Of a DNA stretch of 64,000 nucleotides, positions 33,664 through 45,668 are shown piece after piece. Position 1 is the stretch's first letter; every line of letters begins with the position of its first letter. Origin of the DNA: Undaria pinnatifida (lineage: Eukaryota; Sar; Phaeophyceae; Laminariales; Alariaceae); assembly GCA_012845835.1 (NCBI GenBank), contig JABAKD010000007.1:10615665-10679664 (forward strand), read 5' to 3'. The notes under the pieces were generated by a model. That model did not search any database, was not told where the DNA came from, and saw nothing but the letters and a program-made list of their open reading frames with translations. Position numbers and translations under genes: made by a program.

Positions 33664-34885
33664 GTATGCTAGGTGATAATATGTATGTGGCGGGGGGTGG
33701 CGATCACATGATATTTATTCATTTCTATTGAAAGCATTCGTAAAAGCCCTTCTTCGAGGGAGGGATACTCGCCTGTTACTTGCCTTAGTCGTTTGACCAT
33801 TCAAGGGGGAAGATATACAGTATTACGTTGGTAAAACTCCCCAGCGTAACCATGTTGGGACAGGAATTTCTCTATTAGTCCAAACCTGGGCTGTAGAGTT
33901 CTGCTGACGTGTAGGTGATCGCGAGGGCATGCCTCCCTTCATTGCGTGAATTAGTTCCTCCGTAAAAATGCACGTACGGTGGGCGTAACCCGACCGTCCA
34001 GTTTGTTGTCACTACTGGAATGTGAACTCTGCGGTCCATTGCTATCAGTTCACTCGTAGGTACTACCCTGAATACACTAACTTCTTATTCTAGACGCGGA
34101 CAAATGCTATTTGCGGGGAAACCCGTTTGTCATTTCCCGCCGGTGTATCGTATATATTAGTTGTAACCAGCTGGCAACCATAAATATGGGGAAATGCTAC
34201 AGGGATTGCCATAGGTCGGATCCCACGGGGAAAGCTTTGCATGGCCGGTATGATATGTGTGGCGGAGGTTTCAGCTCCAGAAGCGTTCTACGAGAGAGGA
34301 AACACCTTTTTCACGGGGCTCCTCAACCTAGGAGCTGCCAACTATAGTTGGAACCCCGTCTTCGGCTGCCAACTATGGTTGAAGAATGATGCGGTAGAGG
34401 TGTACCAGATATGTTTGGAGACCTCTCGTTTGAGGGGCTCTTTGTTTCACCCGATGACCTGTTTGGGGGAAATCAATGGTGCACAATCCCACGGACTAGG
34501 CACTGGTGAGCGAAAAAACAAGACGGATTTTCGACGAATTTGGATCGAAGACCCCTGTCATGCAGAAAACGTTTCGGTCAAAAACCCGCTGCGTCTGTCG
34601 CTTTACGCGCCAACTACGTAATTCGTTGTGTTATGTATGGGATTAGCGTACCGGGGTTTCGAAGGCTGCGTTCGTGTGAGGTCTAGAGCTGCTCAGATGG
34701 GAAATCCCGGAAATTGCACGTAGGTGCATTCCCCTAACGTGGAATTGAATCACCAATTCCAACCGTATTGCGATGGCGATCGAGCGGGAAGGGTGTCGTT
34801 GGAATATAATCTATTTTGTGGTTCAACGTTTGTTTTTTCATTGAATGTATACCCGTCGCAGGCTATAAGATTGCTCAAGGCTAAG

Positions 34886-35393
34886 TCATCCCATGGTATG
34901 GGGTGCACAGTTTGGGCCATAGTATGTTTGTGACCCGTTGAGCTACTTGAGTGTGGAACTAACCGGTTAGCATGATAACTTTGCGAGAGTATTCCTTTTT
35001 TTGGAAACTGCAGCGCTTATAGATATTTGGTCGGTTTGCACAAACGAACGTCTTCGGAGTCATGATTTGAGTGGGATATTGAGTTCCTGACGGGTGCTTC
35101 GATAGAGATGCACCGCTGTTTTTCTGGGGTTCCTCAGTTTGGGAGCTTTAGACGTCCCCAAAAAACTGATTTGGAAAAAATTAAAACTTCTGCCGGATGA
35201 AAATTCCCATGGCTCAGGTACACAACGAGCATCGTGTGATAAAATATCCCTATTTCTGACGATTTTTGGCTATGGAGCCCCGTAATTCAGAAGCTATTTC
35301 AGAAGAAAAGCGTCACATCTATCGTAGCCTACGTCTCCTCATTGTAGGCACTCAGAAAGGGCTTAGAATCTGCTGTACCCCTAGCGTGGGATA
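34886..35393 (+). mobile_element. TIR-C element interrupted by TIR-A
   Basis: Left end TCATCCCATGGTATGGGGTG, core TTGGTCGGTTTGCACAAACG, right end CTGCTGTACCCCTAGCGTGG. It is split after GATATTGAGTTCCT and resumes at TCCTCATTGTAGGCACTCAG, with a TIR-A element between. Confidence 0.8.
35089..35335 (-). mobile_element. TIR-A element nested in TIR-C
   Basis: GACGGGTGCTTCGATAGAGA to CATCTATCGTAGCCTACGTC. The host reads TTCCT before it and TCCTCA after it, so TCCT is duplicated, consistent with a 4-bp target-site duplication. Confidence 0.8.
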
Positions 35394-35846
35394 ACACGGT
35401 TGTACTTTGAATGGTCATTTAACCTTATCGTTTGGGTGTGGTCACTTTCAAAGGTTGTACGGTACGCTGCATTCGGCAAGTTAAGTGGAGTCAATTTTGG
35501 GCTTCTGTTTTCAACGTTTGGCGCCCTAACGTTGACCGAACCAACGAGCTTATGAACCGTTTTGGAGCTGAACCCGCGCCTTGAAGACAAGCCACTCGGA
35601 AAAAATAGACTCCGACATGACACACAGTCGTAGCGTACTGTATCCAGCAACGCGTTCACCCCATGTCGCCTCCCCGAGCGCGGAAAATACGTACAAAGTA
35701 CCAGGTGAACAAATCCAGCAGACAAATTGATCAACACGCCAATGGTATGACCACCTCCGAAATTGACCCACAAACAAACCCTACTGACGAACAAGCCCTT
35801 CTCCGGATGAACGATCGCAGACTCTCTAGACGCGCTAAAGAAGAAG

Positions 35847-35948
35847 GCTTGCGGCTGCTTCGTCTCGGCAATGCGGAGGGGGCTGAGGGCCAAGGAATCG
35901 GCCTTGGTGGAGAGCGGGGCGGTTTACATCTACAACTTCCACCTTCCG
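35847..35948 (+). CDS. CFAP46: CFAP46 exon 10
   Basis: The + frame MRRGLRAKESALVESGAVYI then YNFHLP ends at CCTTCCG|GTGAAC in phase 0. The AVYxxNxH motif corresponds to the conserved N.AVY.WNYH-type block I recall for CFAP46, and it reads straight into VWRKRL of exon 11. The 5' end is uncertain: AG at 35840, 35843 or 35846 would keep phase 0, but none has a good pyrimidine tract. A longer frame in another phase (35663-36001) is not used. Confidence 0.6.
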
Positions 35949-36415
35949 GTGAACCCGAGTTTCTACTAAAGCAGTTGTTGAGCCCTTTCACGTACTGGTA
36001 GAGCTGTGAGTCGGCACAATTTAGATCAAAAGCTAGTTTCTAGTAAGACTACAAGGTAGTCGTTCTCAGAAGTGCCGACTGTCCGACTTATTGGGTTTGC
36101 ACATTTGTGGGAAGGATTGTTCGATACGGGATGCGCGTTTTCTTTTTAGGCGAAACCCTGTCCTCCGTGGGAGGTTTTGATTTGGCTCGATTCACTCGCC
36201 TAACTCAAAACGTCGGCAAGTCGGCTGACCATCGGCTGGGTTCGCCAGCCGACTTTCCCACGACGGTGGCCTTAGTTGGCTAACCTGTACCTACTGCTAA
36301 GGTGTTAGTCGCGAACTACTGCCGACTCACCGTCTTATGCATTGGGCATATCGTGGGTTTCTCGTTGTTGCTTTCTTCCACAGATCGGACACACCACGAT
36401 AATCCGTTGCGTTAC

Positions 36416-36683
36416 GACGCGTGCTACGATAGAAGTTTCAAGATATACCACTGTTTAGCCTATTTTCTTCTGATTGACGGCATTCCTTAACCTATTGTTA
36501 ATATAATCGGCGGAAAATCTTTCGTGTCTTGGGATAATTGAAACATTGAGGTACACGTAGGCCAATGGTGAAGTCGGGTTGCACTTCCAGCCTACTCAAA
36601 CATTTTGTGTTTGGTGTGAAATAGATCTCCTCAAGCCAAGAGCCGTACACAAGTAAGGGTGCACATCTACCATAACATGTGTC
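36416..36683 (+). mobile_element. TIR-A element
   Basis: GACGCGTGCTACGATAGAAG to GGGTGCACATCTACCATAAC then ATGTGTC. Core GATTGACGGCATTCCTTAAC present. Confidence 0.75.
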
Positions 36684-37079
36684 ATGACTGATCGGCATAA
36701 GTTGAGCTAGTATTCGTTCGTCAAATGATTTTACTCGCAACAAGTACCGATCTACAGTACGCCGCCGAAAACAAATACTCCGGAGTATGTTGTTCCCTAG
36801 GAACGCACCCGCTTATCTCACAGGATACAATCTTGATCTTCGCACATATTACGGTGTAGATCGCGTGTCTTTTGTTGCATAAGGTTGTGGCTGACACCTC
36901 AAAAACAACTGCAGTGTGAGCTTCACGGTCGATCTTTCAAAACCTTACGCAGGAGCAGGGCAGTAAAGACACCGAGGGGAAAAATAAAAAAAACGGAAAC
37001 AACGCATTGTCATACCGCGTGTAATTCGGATCATTCCAAGCAAGACAGACCATAATTTCGCCTGCAATCAGCAGCGTCT

Positions 37080-37369
37080 GACGCGCATTACGATAGAGGC
37101 AGCACGATCGAAGTAGAAAGTGTTCGCAAACATATTGTCTGAATGACGGGGCTCCTTAGCCCAAGCTCCTGGGAATACATATACATACGTATAGTCTATA
37201 TATATATTTGTTTTTTCCGTAGTAATATTGATACGTTTAATGCCTAGGTCATGGGTTGGGTCATCGGGTTTGGCTTTCAGGTGAGCCAAAATATGGTTTC
37301 GGGTGAGGTGTAGAGCTCCTCAAGTGGTTAGGAGCCTTGGGAAAAGGGTGCACACTTACCATGTGCTTC
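37080..37369 (+). mobile_element. TIR-A element
   Basis: GACGCGCATTACGATAGAGG, GAATGACGGGGCTCCTTAGC, ATGCCTAGGTCATGGGTTGG, GGTGAGGTGTAGAGCTCCTC, then an eroded right end GGGTGCACACTTACCATGTG. Confidence 0.75.
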
Positions 37370-37534
37370 AGCCGTTGCAACCCCTTTCTCGTGCACGCCC
37401 TCCAGGATAGGGAGGAGCAGACTCCACGGGTTTCCAACGCCCGCATCATGTCCTTCACCAACACCAACACATATCCATTGTAGTTCAGTTATTTAAACAC
37501 CTGTTACCCGATATTTCCTTGTCTTCCCTCCAAG

Positions 37535-37612
37535 GTGTGGAGGAAGCGCCTCCACGGCCTTGCAACTCCCGACCTGGAGGCGGCTCTCGAAGCATGCGTC
37601 ACAGCGCTTGAG
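37535..37612 (+). CDS. CFAP46: CFAP46 exon 11
   Basis: Acceptor GTCTTCCCTCCAAG, donor GCGCTTGAG|GTATGA, exactly 26 codons in phase 0. It encodes VWRKRLHGLATPDLEAALEA then CVTALE. It continues the YNFH block into an L..AL.AC..AL helix as in the family. Small size and clean borders make the exon call good. Confidence 0.75.
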
Positions 37613-39059
37613 GTATGAATGTGATTTCTCCGGGCGTAACCCCGCTTCTTACTGCTCTCCTCGCGATACGAAGAATACAGAAGACTCTTGGAGTTGGGTC
37701 GATGAAATAACAATGATAGCAATGGAAAGAGTCGGTACGCGTTGGGGGTTGCAATTTTTGAGCCGAACGTTTTTGACCAGCTGAGCTCCTCCGGCGTGAG
37801 ACTATCGGTCATTACAATTATTTCACGAAACTAGCGAAGATCTGTTTTCAGGGCTAGCGCACCGAAATGTTGGTCGGTTTGCGCGAACGAGTGCATTTTA
37901 GGAAATATTTCGGGTGAGATATTGAGCTTCTATCGTTGGCAGCTCAAAAATGTCTGCTGCACCCCCAGCGGTTTGGATAACTCGAAGCTTGAAAGGGGAT
38001 CAGAGTCGAATCCAAGTTTTTCCAAATTTTGTGTGTATTTGTTTGTTTTTCTCGTGGTTCGAGCCTTTGTGTGCACATAGTCCGAAGCCCTTTTCCTGTG
38101 ACGGTTAAAGCGCCGATTCGGTAGGGGGTGTGGCCCGCGTGCATGGTAGGGAGGTGTGTGGTGTGCCACAACCCGCATATATATATATATACATATACAT
38201 ATGACACTTGGTAGTCCTGCCCGCTCATCATGGTGTGCTCTTCACCATGCGCGATACGACAGGGGTAGCACGTTTTCGCCATTTCGTTTTTTTGAGTTAC
38301 GGGGCTCCTTAACCCCAAATCGTCGAACATGCCGTGTTTGTTCAAACCTGTCGTTGTTTTGGCATACCGGGGCCATGGGTTCAGGGAAATATATCGGGGA
38401 TACGCTTTCCGGTTTGCTGAAAATCCGATTTAGGGTTGAGTTCTACACCTCTTTAGGCGAAGAGGTTCTTGTTGTTCGCGTCGGTGTCTCAGAGATCCGA
38501 ACGCGGTATATCCCTCTAGGGGTTTCTGAGAGGGACAAGTGTACAAAAATACGTGACGCATTCAGTGTTGGTGCGCACCAGGAAATCTGGCCTGCTGATG
38601 CAGAGCGTCTTTGATATGAGATGAAGTACCCGAGCTCTATCAGAAGGATCTTCCTGCGACACGCGCGCTGCATGGCACAACTTTCACGTCACATTCACCC
38701 CTCAGAGGACCACACACGAAACTTGTGTTGGTCGTAGTGCCTGCGTCCCAAAATAGATTAACCTCTTGGGTGGATCCATTCACGAAAACGTGGGCACAAA
38801 GTAGGGCGGCTTCAGGAGCTGCTGAAATAGGAGGAATGCTCTAACTGGAACAGTTCGAATATGTACGATACGTGGCCGCGAGGCGATTCTCGTGCTGCTC
38901 TACGCTCACCGTGGACGTTTTGAAAGGTCGTACATTTGCCCCAGAGGGGTGATTCCCGATTCCAGGACACTAAGACAAAGACGTTCTTCCCGCTACACCC
39001 TAACCCCCCCCCTTCCCCCGCCTGCTCCACCAACGCCACCACCACCATCCGTTGTACAG
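37613..39059 (+). other. CFAP46: Intron 11 (1,447 bp)
   Basis: Contains a TIR-C copy (37728-37981), an AT-repeat (38176-38201) and a partial TIR-A copy (about 38240-38470). Confidence 0.65.
37728..37981 (+). mobile_element. TIR-C element
   Basis: GGGGGTTGCAATTTTTGAGC at the left, TTGGTCGGTTTGCGCGAACG in the middle, GTCTGCTGCACCCCCAGCGG at the right. Confidence 0.7.
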
Positions 39060-39273
39060 GCTTTGGATGCCCCGGACACCGGCCTCCTGTGCTCTATCTA
39101 TGATGCGCTCGCCCGAACCATGGCAGCCTCCAAAACGTCGAGTTCCCCCCGAGCGAAGGTCGAAGAGTTCTGTTCCCGCGCGATTGGTGCTCTAGATCGC
39201 CCGCCGGGCACCAACTCTGCGCTGGCTACGGGGGGGGCTGGGGGGGCGACGAAAGGCGGAGGTGGTGCTAAAG
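39060..39273 (+). CDS. CFAP46: CFAP46 exon 12
   Basis: Acceptor CATCCGTTGTACAG, donor GGTGCTAAAG|GTGAAG, 214 bp, phase 0 in and 1 out. It encodes ALDAPDTGLLCSIYDALART then KVEEFCSRAIGALDRPPG and a Gly/Ala/Lys-rich tail. The D..LL......A......A.E.C..A...L layout follows the YNFH block in CFAP46. The Gly-rich tail continues into exon 13, so it is probably a lineage-specific linker. Confidence 0.8.
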
Positions 39274-40535
39274 GTGAAGAGGTTGAGCCATGCTACATTG
39301 TGTCGGGAGTAGCTCATGTTGTTTCGATAATGAACGTTTTCGGCCATGATATGGTAACGGAGTGGATCTCTCGTGTTCCCTGCAATAGACGGTCCCAGCA
39401 AAGCTAAGTTGGAGGGGGGGCGGGGGCAAACCTTTACTTTTCTTAGGCGGGTATACGTCAGACGAAAAATGACTGATTTCGGCCCCGGTTGTTGGGAGAA
39501 GAACCTTTGAAGATTGGCTTCATTAGCTCTCTAGTGTGTATCCTGGAGGTATCGATTACAACAACTTTGAGGTTTCGGTCGTATCAACGTCTGTTGAATT
39601 ATCCCACGGCAGCGGTTGAAATGCTGGGGTCAAACGTCTCTGATCGGTTGAGCCCCTCGAGTGCGGAAATATCTGTTCGTATGATAATTTTACGATTTTA
39701 TTCGCTTTAGGGCTAGCGCATAGAAAGTTGGTCGGTTTTCGCAAACGAACGTCTATAAGGTCATGTTTCCGGTGATATATTGATTTCCTCGCGCGAAGAG
39801 CTCGAAATTTCCGCTGCACCTCTAACGCGCGATTACGCTGTTTTGCTACTTGAATACGCCTCAATGCAAGGAAAACCATGTTGATCACACGTCGTACAGC
39901 CCCTTGAGTTATAGAAGTTCGGGAACTATGATATATAACATCACCAGCAAACCACGCAGTGATAGATCTCCATACCGACTACCCTGGTGTTCGTGTTTGG
40001 CCCAGGTTTCACCATGATAGCCCAGTAGGTGAGGCGCTAACAATTAGGCTTCAATCTTCATGTGTGTCAGTCACGGTTTCCACTGGAGCCGTAAAGAAGG
40101 TTATCACCGCATGTTAGACGGGTGACGAGTACCTACCTGGTACACAATAATTTGAGTCCACAATCGAGGAAGACGATATTTATGTCAGATCTAATGCCGG
40201 GAACTCCTCTTCCGTAGCCCCCTTTTCCCCCCCGTCGTTATCCCTGGACGGGAACAATCTGAGTAAACATCAAGGCGTTCGTTATCCATGTGCGAGACCG
40301 TCCGCACACGGTACCCATTTCCGCGTCGGACACGGTTCTTCATAAGATGGAACTATTCCTTAATGCGACTCGACGAACACCCCACAGCGCATTCAAATTC
40401 GTGCTTGGTTCGAAATTTGTCTAAACCGTCCGTGATAACCCGACATGCCCCGACGCGGCATGGTAGAGGGGCGGACGCCAACGACCTTACAAACTACGGC
40501 CATGTATGACACGCCGCTTACCCTCGCTGCCACAG
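39274..40535 (+). other. CFAP46: Intron 12 (1,262 bp)
   Basis: Contains a TIR-C copy (39599-39833). The remainder shows nothing recognisable. Confidence 0.65.
39599..39833 (+). mobile_element. TIR-C element
   Basis: TTATCCCACGGCAGCGGTTG to CCGCTGCACCTCTAACGCGC. Core AAGTTGGTCGGTTTTCGCAA and GGTGATATATTGATTTCCTC. Confidence 0.75.
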
Positions 40536-40717
40536 CAAAAGGAGGCGGTGGGAAAAAAGGGGAGGTGCCAGACAAAGGGGCCGGCATAAAAGGGGCAGCG
40601 GGAGCCAGACGCGCCAACCTGTCAGAACTGAAGGGGTTGGTCGAGGTTCGTGCAACGTGCCAGGCTTTACGGGCGGGAGCTGGTGCCGTGATTGGAGAGG
40701 GACGACCATTGCTGCAG
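40536..40717 (+). CDS. CFAP46: CFAP46 exon 13
   Basis: Acceptor TACCCTCGCTGCCACAG, donor TTGCTGCAG|GTATAT, 182 bp, phase 1 in and 0 out. It encodes a Gly/Lys-rich linker then ANLSELKGLVEVRATCQALR and GRPLLQ. The K.LVEV.A..Q.L helix is the expected unit after the exon 12 helix. The frame is open further upstream, but only this acceptor gives the phase needed by exon 12. Confidence 0.75.
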
Positions 40718-43700
40718 GTATATTCCCAATCCGGTGTCCGGCAGAACGAGCTACAGTAGTAGGCAGTGCCGGTAGCATTCTCGCCATTGTCATACCGTCT
40801 TGTAGGAAAACTGTTGAAAGCGGGTATGTTTTTACAACCAATATATATTTCGATTTTGTCAACCTGGATTTCTCCGGACCGAGCTTCTGCGGGGAGCAAA
40901 GTTTTCTGGGTGGGGGATAGGGTTCGGAATAGGGTGATTGTTTAAGGTAGCAGTTCGGTATGAGGTAGCGGTCTAGCCGAAGTTATGTACATCTCATCTA
41001 AAACAAATTATGGAGCCACACCGGTGCCACGCGATATTCCCCGTATTTCATACCGCAGAGTCACCCCTGTAACACCAATAAATCTTTGACAGCTGACGAG
41101 GTGAGTGCAGACGAGCGACCATTGGTTCAGGTACATGCCCACCCGGCATCGGGAAGCGCGAGCCACGGTAGATCTCTTGTATAGCAGAGCTGGAACCGCA
41201 CGGAGGCCATACGATATTCTCCAAGTCCCATACTGAATCCCAACAACTTGAAGAATGTATTGGGCGCTAGTGTGTTGACAACAGAAAGAAAACCGATTCT
41301 ACTGTACACGACCAAAGGCTACGGTATGAACGCGCATCGTGTTTCGGGGTACCCATATATGAGGATCTCCGTTCTCGTATAGTTTGCTGACTATGATTCG
41401 AGAAAAACCAAACTGCAACGCCGATAAATAACCCCATTCCCCACGTACACGTTAGCGAACAAGTCAGACAAACGCACTGGCATTCCAGCCATAGATTGTA
41501 GTACCTCAGTTGTGGAGCACGGAGAATGGGAGCTAACGAGAGATGAACGTGCTGTCGCCATCGTTGCACGCGCCCACACCCGGCGTCCGAACACAACACA
41601 TCCAACTTATCCTTTTCTTAGTTATTAATCCTCCAGCAGATGGGGAGAAGAAGTATTTAGCTCACCACACTTCCATATGTGTTCGTACATATCCTGCGTC
41701 GATTTCACTCAGATGGGTTCGGGATCCCGCGCTCGCTGGCGTATCCGTCATTTTCACGTGGAAACGTAGAGCCATGCCGTGGCAGGGAAGAGTTAAACCT
41801 TGCGTTGAAACGTTTCGACAGACAAAAGCTGCATCACTGAATATCATTGGAATGCCGTTCATGTCTTGCAGCTTTTGCAAGCAAGGCGAGCCACGCTAAG
41901 GAAGGCGGGTGGGGGGCTGAGTTGTCCCACCAAGGCAGGGGTGAAGCATACTCTAAGCAGATTCCGAGCTCCTAACATGACGAGCAGGCTCAATATCTCA
42001 CCCCGGACATGACTTCGAAGGCATTCGCTCGCGCAACCTGACAAACAAGCGCTTCCTTGCGCTAGTCTTGAAAAACCTACACGTAAAACGTCGTCAAACC
42101 AACCGGTAGTTCCTCACTTGAAGAGCTCAGCCGAGGGTCAGAAACGCCATATGAGCCAAAATGTGCAACTCCTATTGTGGGATGATTAACGGCTGGGATC
42201 AAGCAGTGGTGAGACGCGCGCAGGATTTCTCAGTTGCAATCCACCCTTGTGTCATGTTGCATCCAATGTGCGGCGTATAGTGCTTTCTGTTAGTGTGAGT
42301 TACGGCCGGGGGGGATGAGGGCGCGGGTTGAGATCCAGCAGGGCTGAGACCTGGGATTCCTCAACTGCCAATCCACCCAATACCGTTTGAATCCTTTCTG
42401 GTGATTAAGGTGATCTCTGGTACCCCGGGCTACAGTACGGATAGGGAGAAGGGGGCAAGGGTTGGCTTAAAACAGGCCGAAAGCTGGGATTCCTCAACCT
42501 CGACGTCACTCAATGTAGTGTGACTCCCGGTTTTAGGTGGGTTCTCTGTTGTTATCCTGATCTATAGTACGAAGGCTTGGAGCGGGTACGTTTGGCCTTA
42601 AACGTCTCTGATGACCGGGAGGGGGGGCAGGAGGGGGGGGGGGCTCAGCCGAGGACCTATCCGTAATAGGGTGTTGTATGATGCACCAAAATTGGTTGGG
42701 TAGGGCAGGAGTTGAGGAGAACAACAGATATATCATTAGATCTAATCCATTTTCGCAAAAGCCGAGGGCATTTTGGAAAGGTTCAAATTTCGTCTGTCGC
42801 ACGAGACCCGACCTGGGATGAGGTAAAAAGCCGACCACGAACCGAAAGTTTGCTTTCGCGGACAAATTCTGCGATAGGTTCGAGTTCCCCGCCCTTCCTC
42901 ACGCATGTTTTCGCGCGCGCCGTCTCCAACTCACGCGCCGCCCCCGAGCGCAGCGACCCCGAAATAACCTAGGTTGAGCGGATCTTGTTTAGATGCTCGC
43001 TGCTGGGGGAAGGATTCGTTCGCACTGTTGTTGTTGGTTCGGGAACAAGATCTCGACAATCACGTGTGAGAGACATTCTCCCTGAATCATTCGTAAGATT
43101 GGATCTACGTGGCAGTTCGTTTGGAAGAGCGCGCGCCATGTTAAAGGAGAGGAGGAGCGTACTCTGTTGTTGTACATATCTACTGGTTGGTTGTATCATG
43201 TACCAGGTAGCCCATGATAACGACAGTAACAACACTACGAGTCCGTATGTACCAGGAGTATGTACATTTTCTATGCCGTTGCTGCGGTCTGTTCTCGTTT
43301 CAACTACTGCTTGTCTTTGACTCAACCCCGCTAACCTCTTAGCAGCACATAATTGTACAAAAATGCCAAACAAGGTAATTTTAGCCGGGGGAGCATCGAC
43401 ATTTTGTCTTATCGTTTACAAGGGCTCCGCATGAATACCGGCGAGCACCCATGCCCTCGCAAATACAAGTATTGAAACCATCCAAAGTCACAATCCAAGG
43501 ACAACCCAACCCACGAAAATATTTTTGTCAAACCAACGGGTTAAGAAAGACGCTCTCCTATATATTGTTTTGTTTTTGTTCATCTCCTAGCGTGATGTCT
43601 TCGTGAGTTGGTTGGCCTTGGAGTACGACATTCGTCGTTTTCAACGCTATTTTTGCATGTTTTTCAACCCTGCAGTGATCGGCGCAGTTCAAAAACACGC

Positions 43701-44600
43701 CATATCTATGAACCACGAAAGACACGGTACGGGTACATCTAACCATTTGGAGGCTGCTCACTTGAATAGGTCGATTTGCGAGGGTCCTCTCAGAATACTA
43801 TACCATAACCTCCCAGAGAAGTTACATGTATACATATGAAGGGTTCGTTGTTCTCCCTGGTCACCGGCTTGACGTCGCTCCTTTTTGTTAAAACTCTGAC
43901 CCTATTCCTAACCCTTACCCCAACCCGTACAACGCCTGAGTCATGTCTTGGTTTTCTGCTTAACCCTGACGTTAGCCCGTCACCCTGAGGATGTTTGTCA
44001 CCATATCACCCCTACCTCTGTCGCTAACCCCTACAAACAGGCGGCGATAGACGTGCACCCATTTTTTCAGAGGCCATTCACGCGAGGAACTCTATACCTC
44101 GCACAGAAACTGATTTAGGGAAAATGAAATGGGATGCCCGACGAGCAACCCTGTGGCCTATGTATAAAACGAAATATTTCACGAAAAAATTGAGAAATTT
44201 ACTACGATTTTTGTTAAGAGGCCCTGTCATTCACAAGACCATCCAACCAAAACAAAATATACCCTCTATTGTATCTCGCTTCCCTACCTTGGGTCCTGGC
44301 CTTGCTCACCGCACGTCTAGTCCTTTCCATTCCACCTCACCCTTATCGCAGCCCACGCCTGTCGGTGAGCGTATACCTCTCGTTTGATCAGCGGTCAAGA
44401 AATGAAAACGTTAATACTGCCAAGTCGGCTTGCTCCACAGTAGGTAGTCCATCAAGGGCAGATGTTGTCAGGATCCGTTTTTGTCATCGCTCGCTTGTCC
44501 GGTCAACCAGTAAAGCTATACTAAAGATCACTAAAGCCACCATTTTGTCATGGCTCATCTTCTATCGTCGCTATAAAATCCAACCTTGTCCCACCCACAG
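40718..44600 (+). other. CFAP46: Intron 13 (3,883 bp)
   Basis: Contains a TIR-C copy (41923-42186), G-rich runs (42615-42645), degenerate telomere-like CCCTAACCC words (43890-44035) and a TIR-A-like body (about 44045-44280). The open frames at 42.9-43.4 kb lack a family signature. Confidence 0.6.
41923..42186 (-). mobile_element. TIR-C element
   Basis: Reverse orientation: TGTCCCACCAAGGCAGGGGT, CACCCCGGACATGACTTCGA, CTCGCGCAACCTGACAAAC, right end CAACTCCTATTGTGGGATGA. Confidence 0.75.
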
Positions 44601-44854
44601 GCGTTGGCCATGCTCTCCGCGGGTTCATCCTTGTCCGGAGCCCCGGCGGACGAGCTCATCGACAAAAGCGCCCTGGTCATGCGTGAGTACCGAGAAACAA
44701 TAGTTGTGTCGGCGGAGACAGCTCGATTTGCGGCGTTGGAGGCCCATGGAGAGGCTGCTGCACGGGGGGGGGGTGGTATGGTACCGGCCCCTACTCACGG
44801 AGGCGTCGTCCGAGCGGGGTTGGAGGATAAAGTCGACGTCTTTACGACATTGTG
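44601..44854 (+). CDS. CFAP46: CFAP46 exon 14
   Basis: Acceptor TTGTCCCACCCACAG, donor ACATTGTG|GTGAGC, 254 bp, phase 0 in and 2 out. It encodes ALAMLSAGSSLSGAPADELI, DKSALVMREYRETIVVSAET and an Ala/Gly-rich middle ending VDVFTTL. The frame hits TGA right at the donor, so splicing is required. It joins exon 15 through a TG|T Cys codon. Confidence 0.8.
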
Positions 44855-45021
44855 GTGAGCCTGATTCAGGAAAACAAGGCGTGCATCGCATGCGCGCTGA
44901 CATGAAATTAGGCGCCGCAATATGTAGCTGGAACGGACTCCCCGTGCACTTGGTAACGCATTGTAAGCACGAGCGCCGACAACCATATTCGCAAATGTTA
45001 CCCCGCATACCGTGTTCCCAG
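44855..45021 (+). other. CFAP46: Intron 14 (167 bp)
   Basis: Shortest intron in the model: GTGAGCCTGATTC to CGTGTTCCCAG. Free of recognisable transposons. Confidence 0.75.
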
Positions 45022-45172
45022 TGCAAGAACGGGCACCACTCTCGAGGAGGACCGTGCGGAGCTTGAGCTTGTGGGGGAAATATGGTGCCGCCTCGGAAAG
45101 GAGCGGCTGAAAAGATGCATGATGAGGGAGGCGGAGGAGTGCTGCGGCTACGTCACCGAGCTTCTTCCTAAG
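45022..45172 (+). CDS. CFAP46: CFAP46 exon 15
   Basis: Acceptor GTGTTCCCAG, donor CTTCCTAAG|GTGAAA, 151 bp, phase 2 in and 0 out. It encodes ARTGTTLEEDRAELELVGEI, WCRLGKERLKRCMMREAEEC and GYVTELLPK. The EL...G..W..LG...L......A.EC motif is a classic CFAP46 helix pair and leads straight into the WRW block of exon 16. Confidence 0.85.
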
Positions 45173-45668
45173 GTGAAACGGGTGCTACGAGTGGGGTACA
45201 GCAGGGGGTCCCCCAATAAGGCGGTTTAGGTAAGTAGGTACCCGATAGAAGGCGGTGCAAATCGCTTAACACGACTAGGGAAGTGCACTCATCATTTATA
45301 GTGTACAAGACGGCTTCCCTCAGTAAGCAGATCATAATGCTCTGGCACTCCACCGCGTTACTGGGAGGAGGGGTTGCTGTGGAAATACTTTGACTGCGAT
45401 GTCTCTTGCTGACGGGGCCTCTCGACTGAGGAACGTATGTAGGCACAAATATGGTTGGAAGCTCTGTATTGTTACACAAAACGATTTTCGTTTTACGCTT
45501 TGTAGGCCATGGAAGTAGTAAGCCTCCATCATCGTTTCGATGTTATTTTATAATTTTCGCTTTGCTCTACGTACCTTCATTTTTTTCGCGCAAAGAGTTC
45601 AGCATTTCCAGTTTTGGGCATTTTATCATCGTCGGCTTTGATCGAGTTTTCCTGCCTCACGCCCCGTC

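Larger units (their letters stand above)
33664..35846 (+). other. CFAP46: Intron 9 (2,183 bp)
   Basis: Contains a CCAACTATAGTTGG palindrome (34337), a degraded element around 34240-34460, and a TIR-C element with a TIR-A element inside it (34886-35393). About 33.7-34.2 kb shows nothing recognisable. Confidence 0.65.
35949..37534 (+). other. CFAP46: Intron 10 (1,586 bp)
   Basis: Holds a hairpin AAGTCGGCTG/CAGCCGACTT (36218-36254) and two TIR-A copies (36416-36683 and 37080-37369). Confidence 0.65.

Noticed and set aside
35381..35893. 170-residue minus-strand frame
   Set aside because: Overlaps exon 10 on the opposite strand and the end of a TIR-C element; no recognisable domain.
42969..43373. 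134-residue minus and 111-residue plus frames
   Set aside because: Antisense mirror frames in a repeat-poor stretch of intron 13; neither has a domain or splice context.
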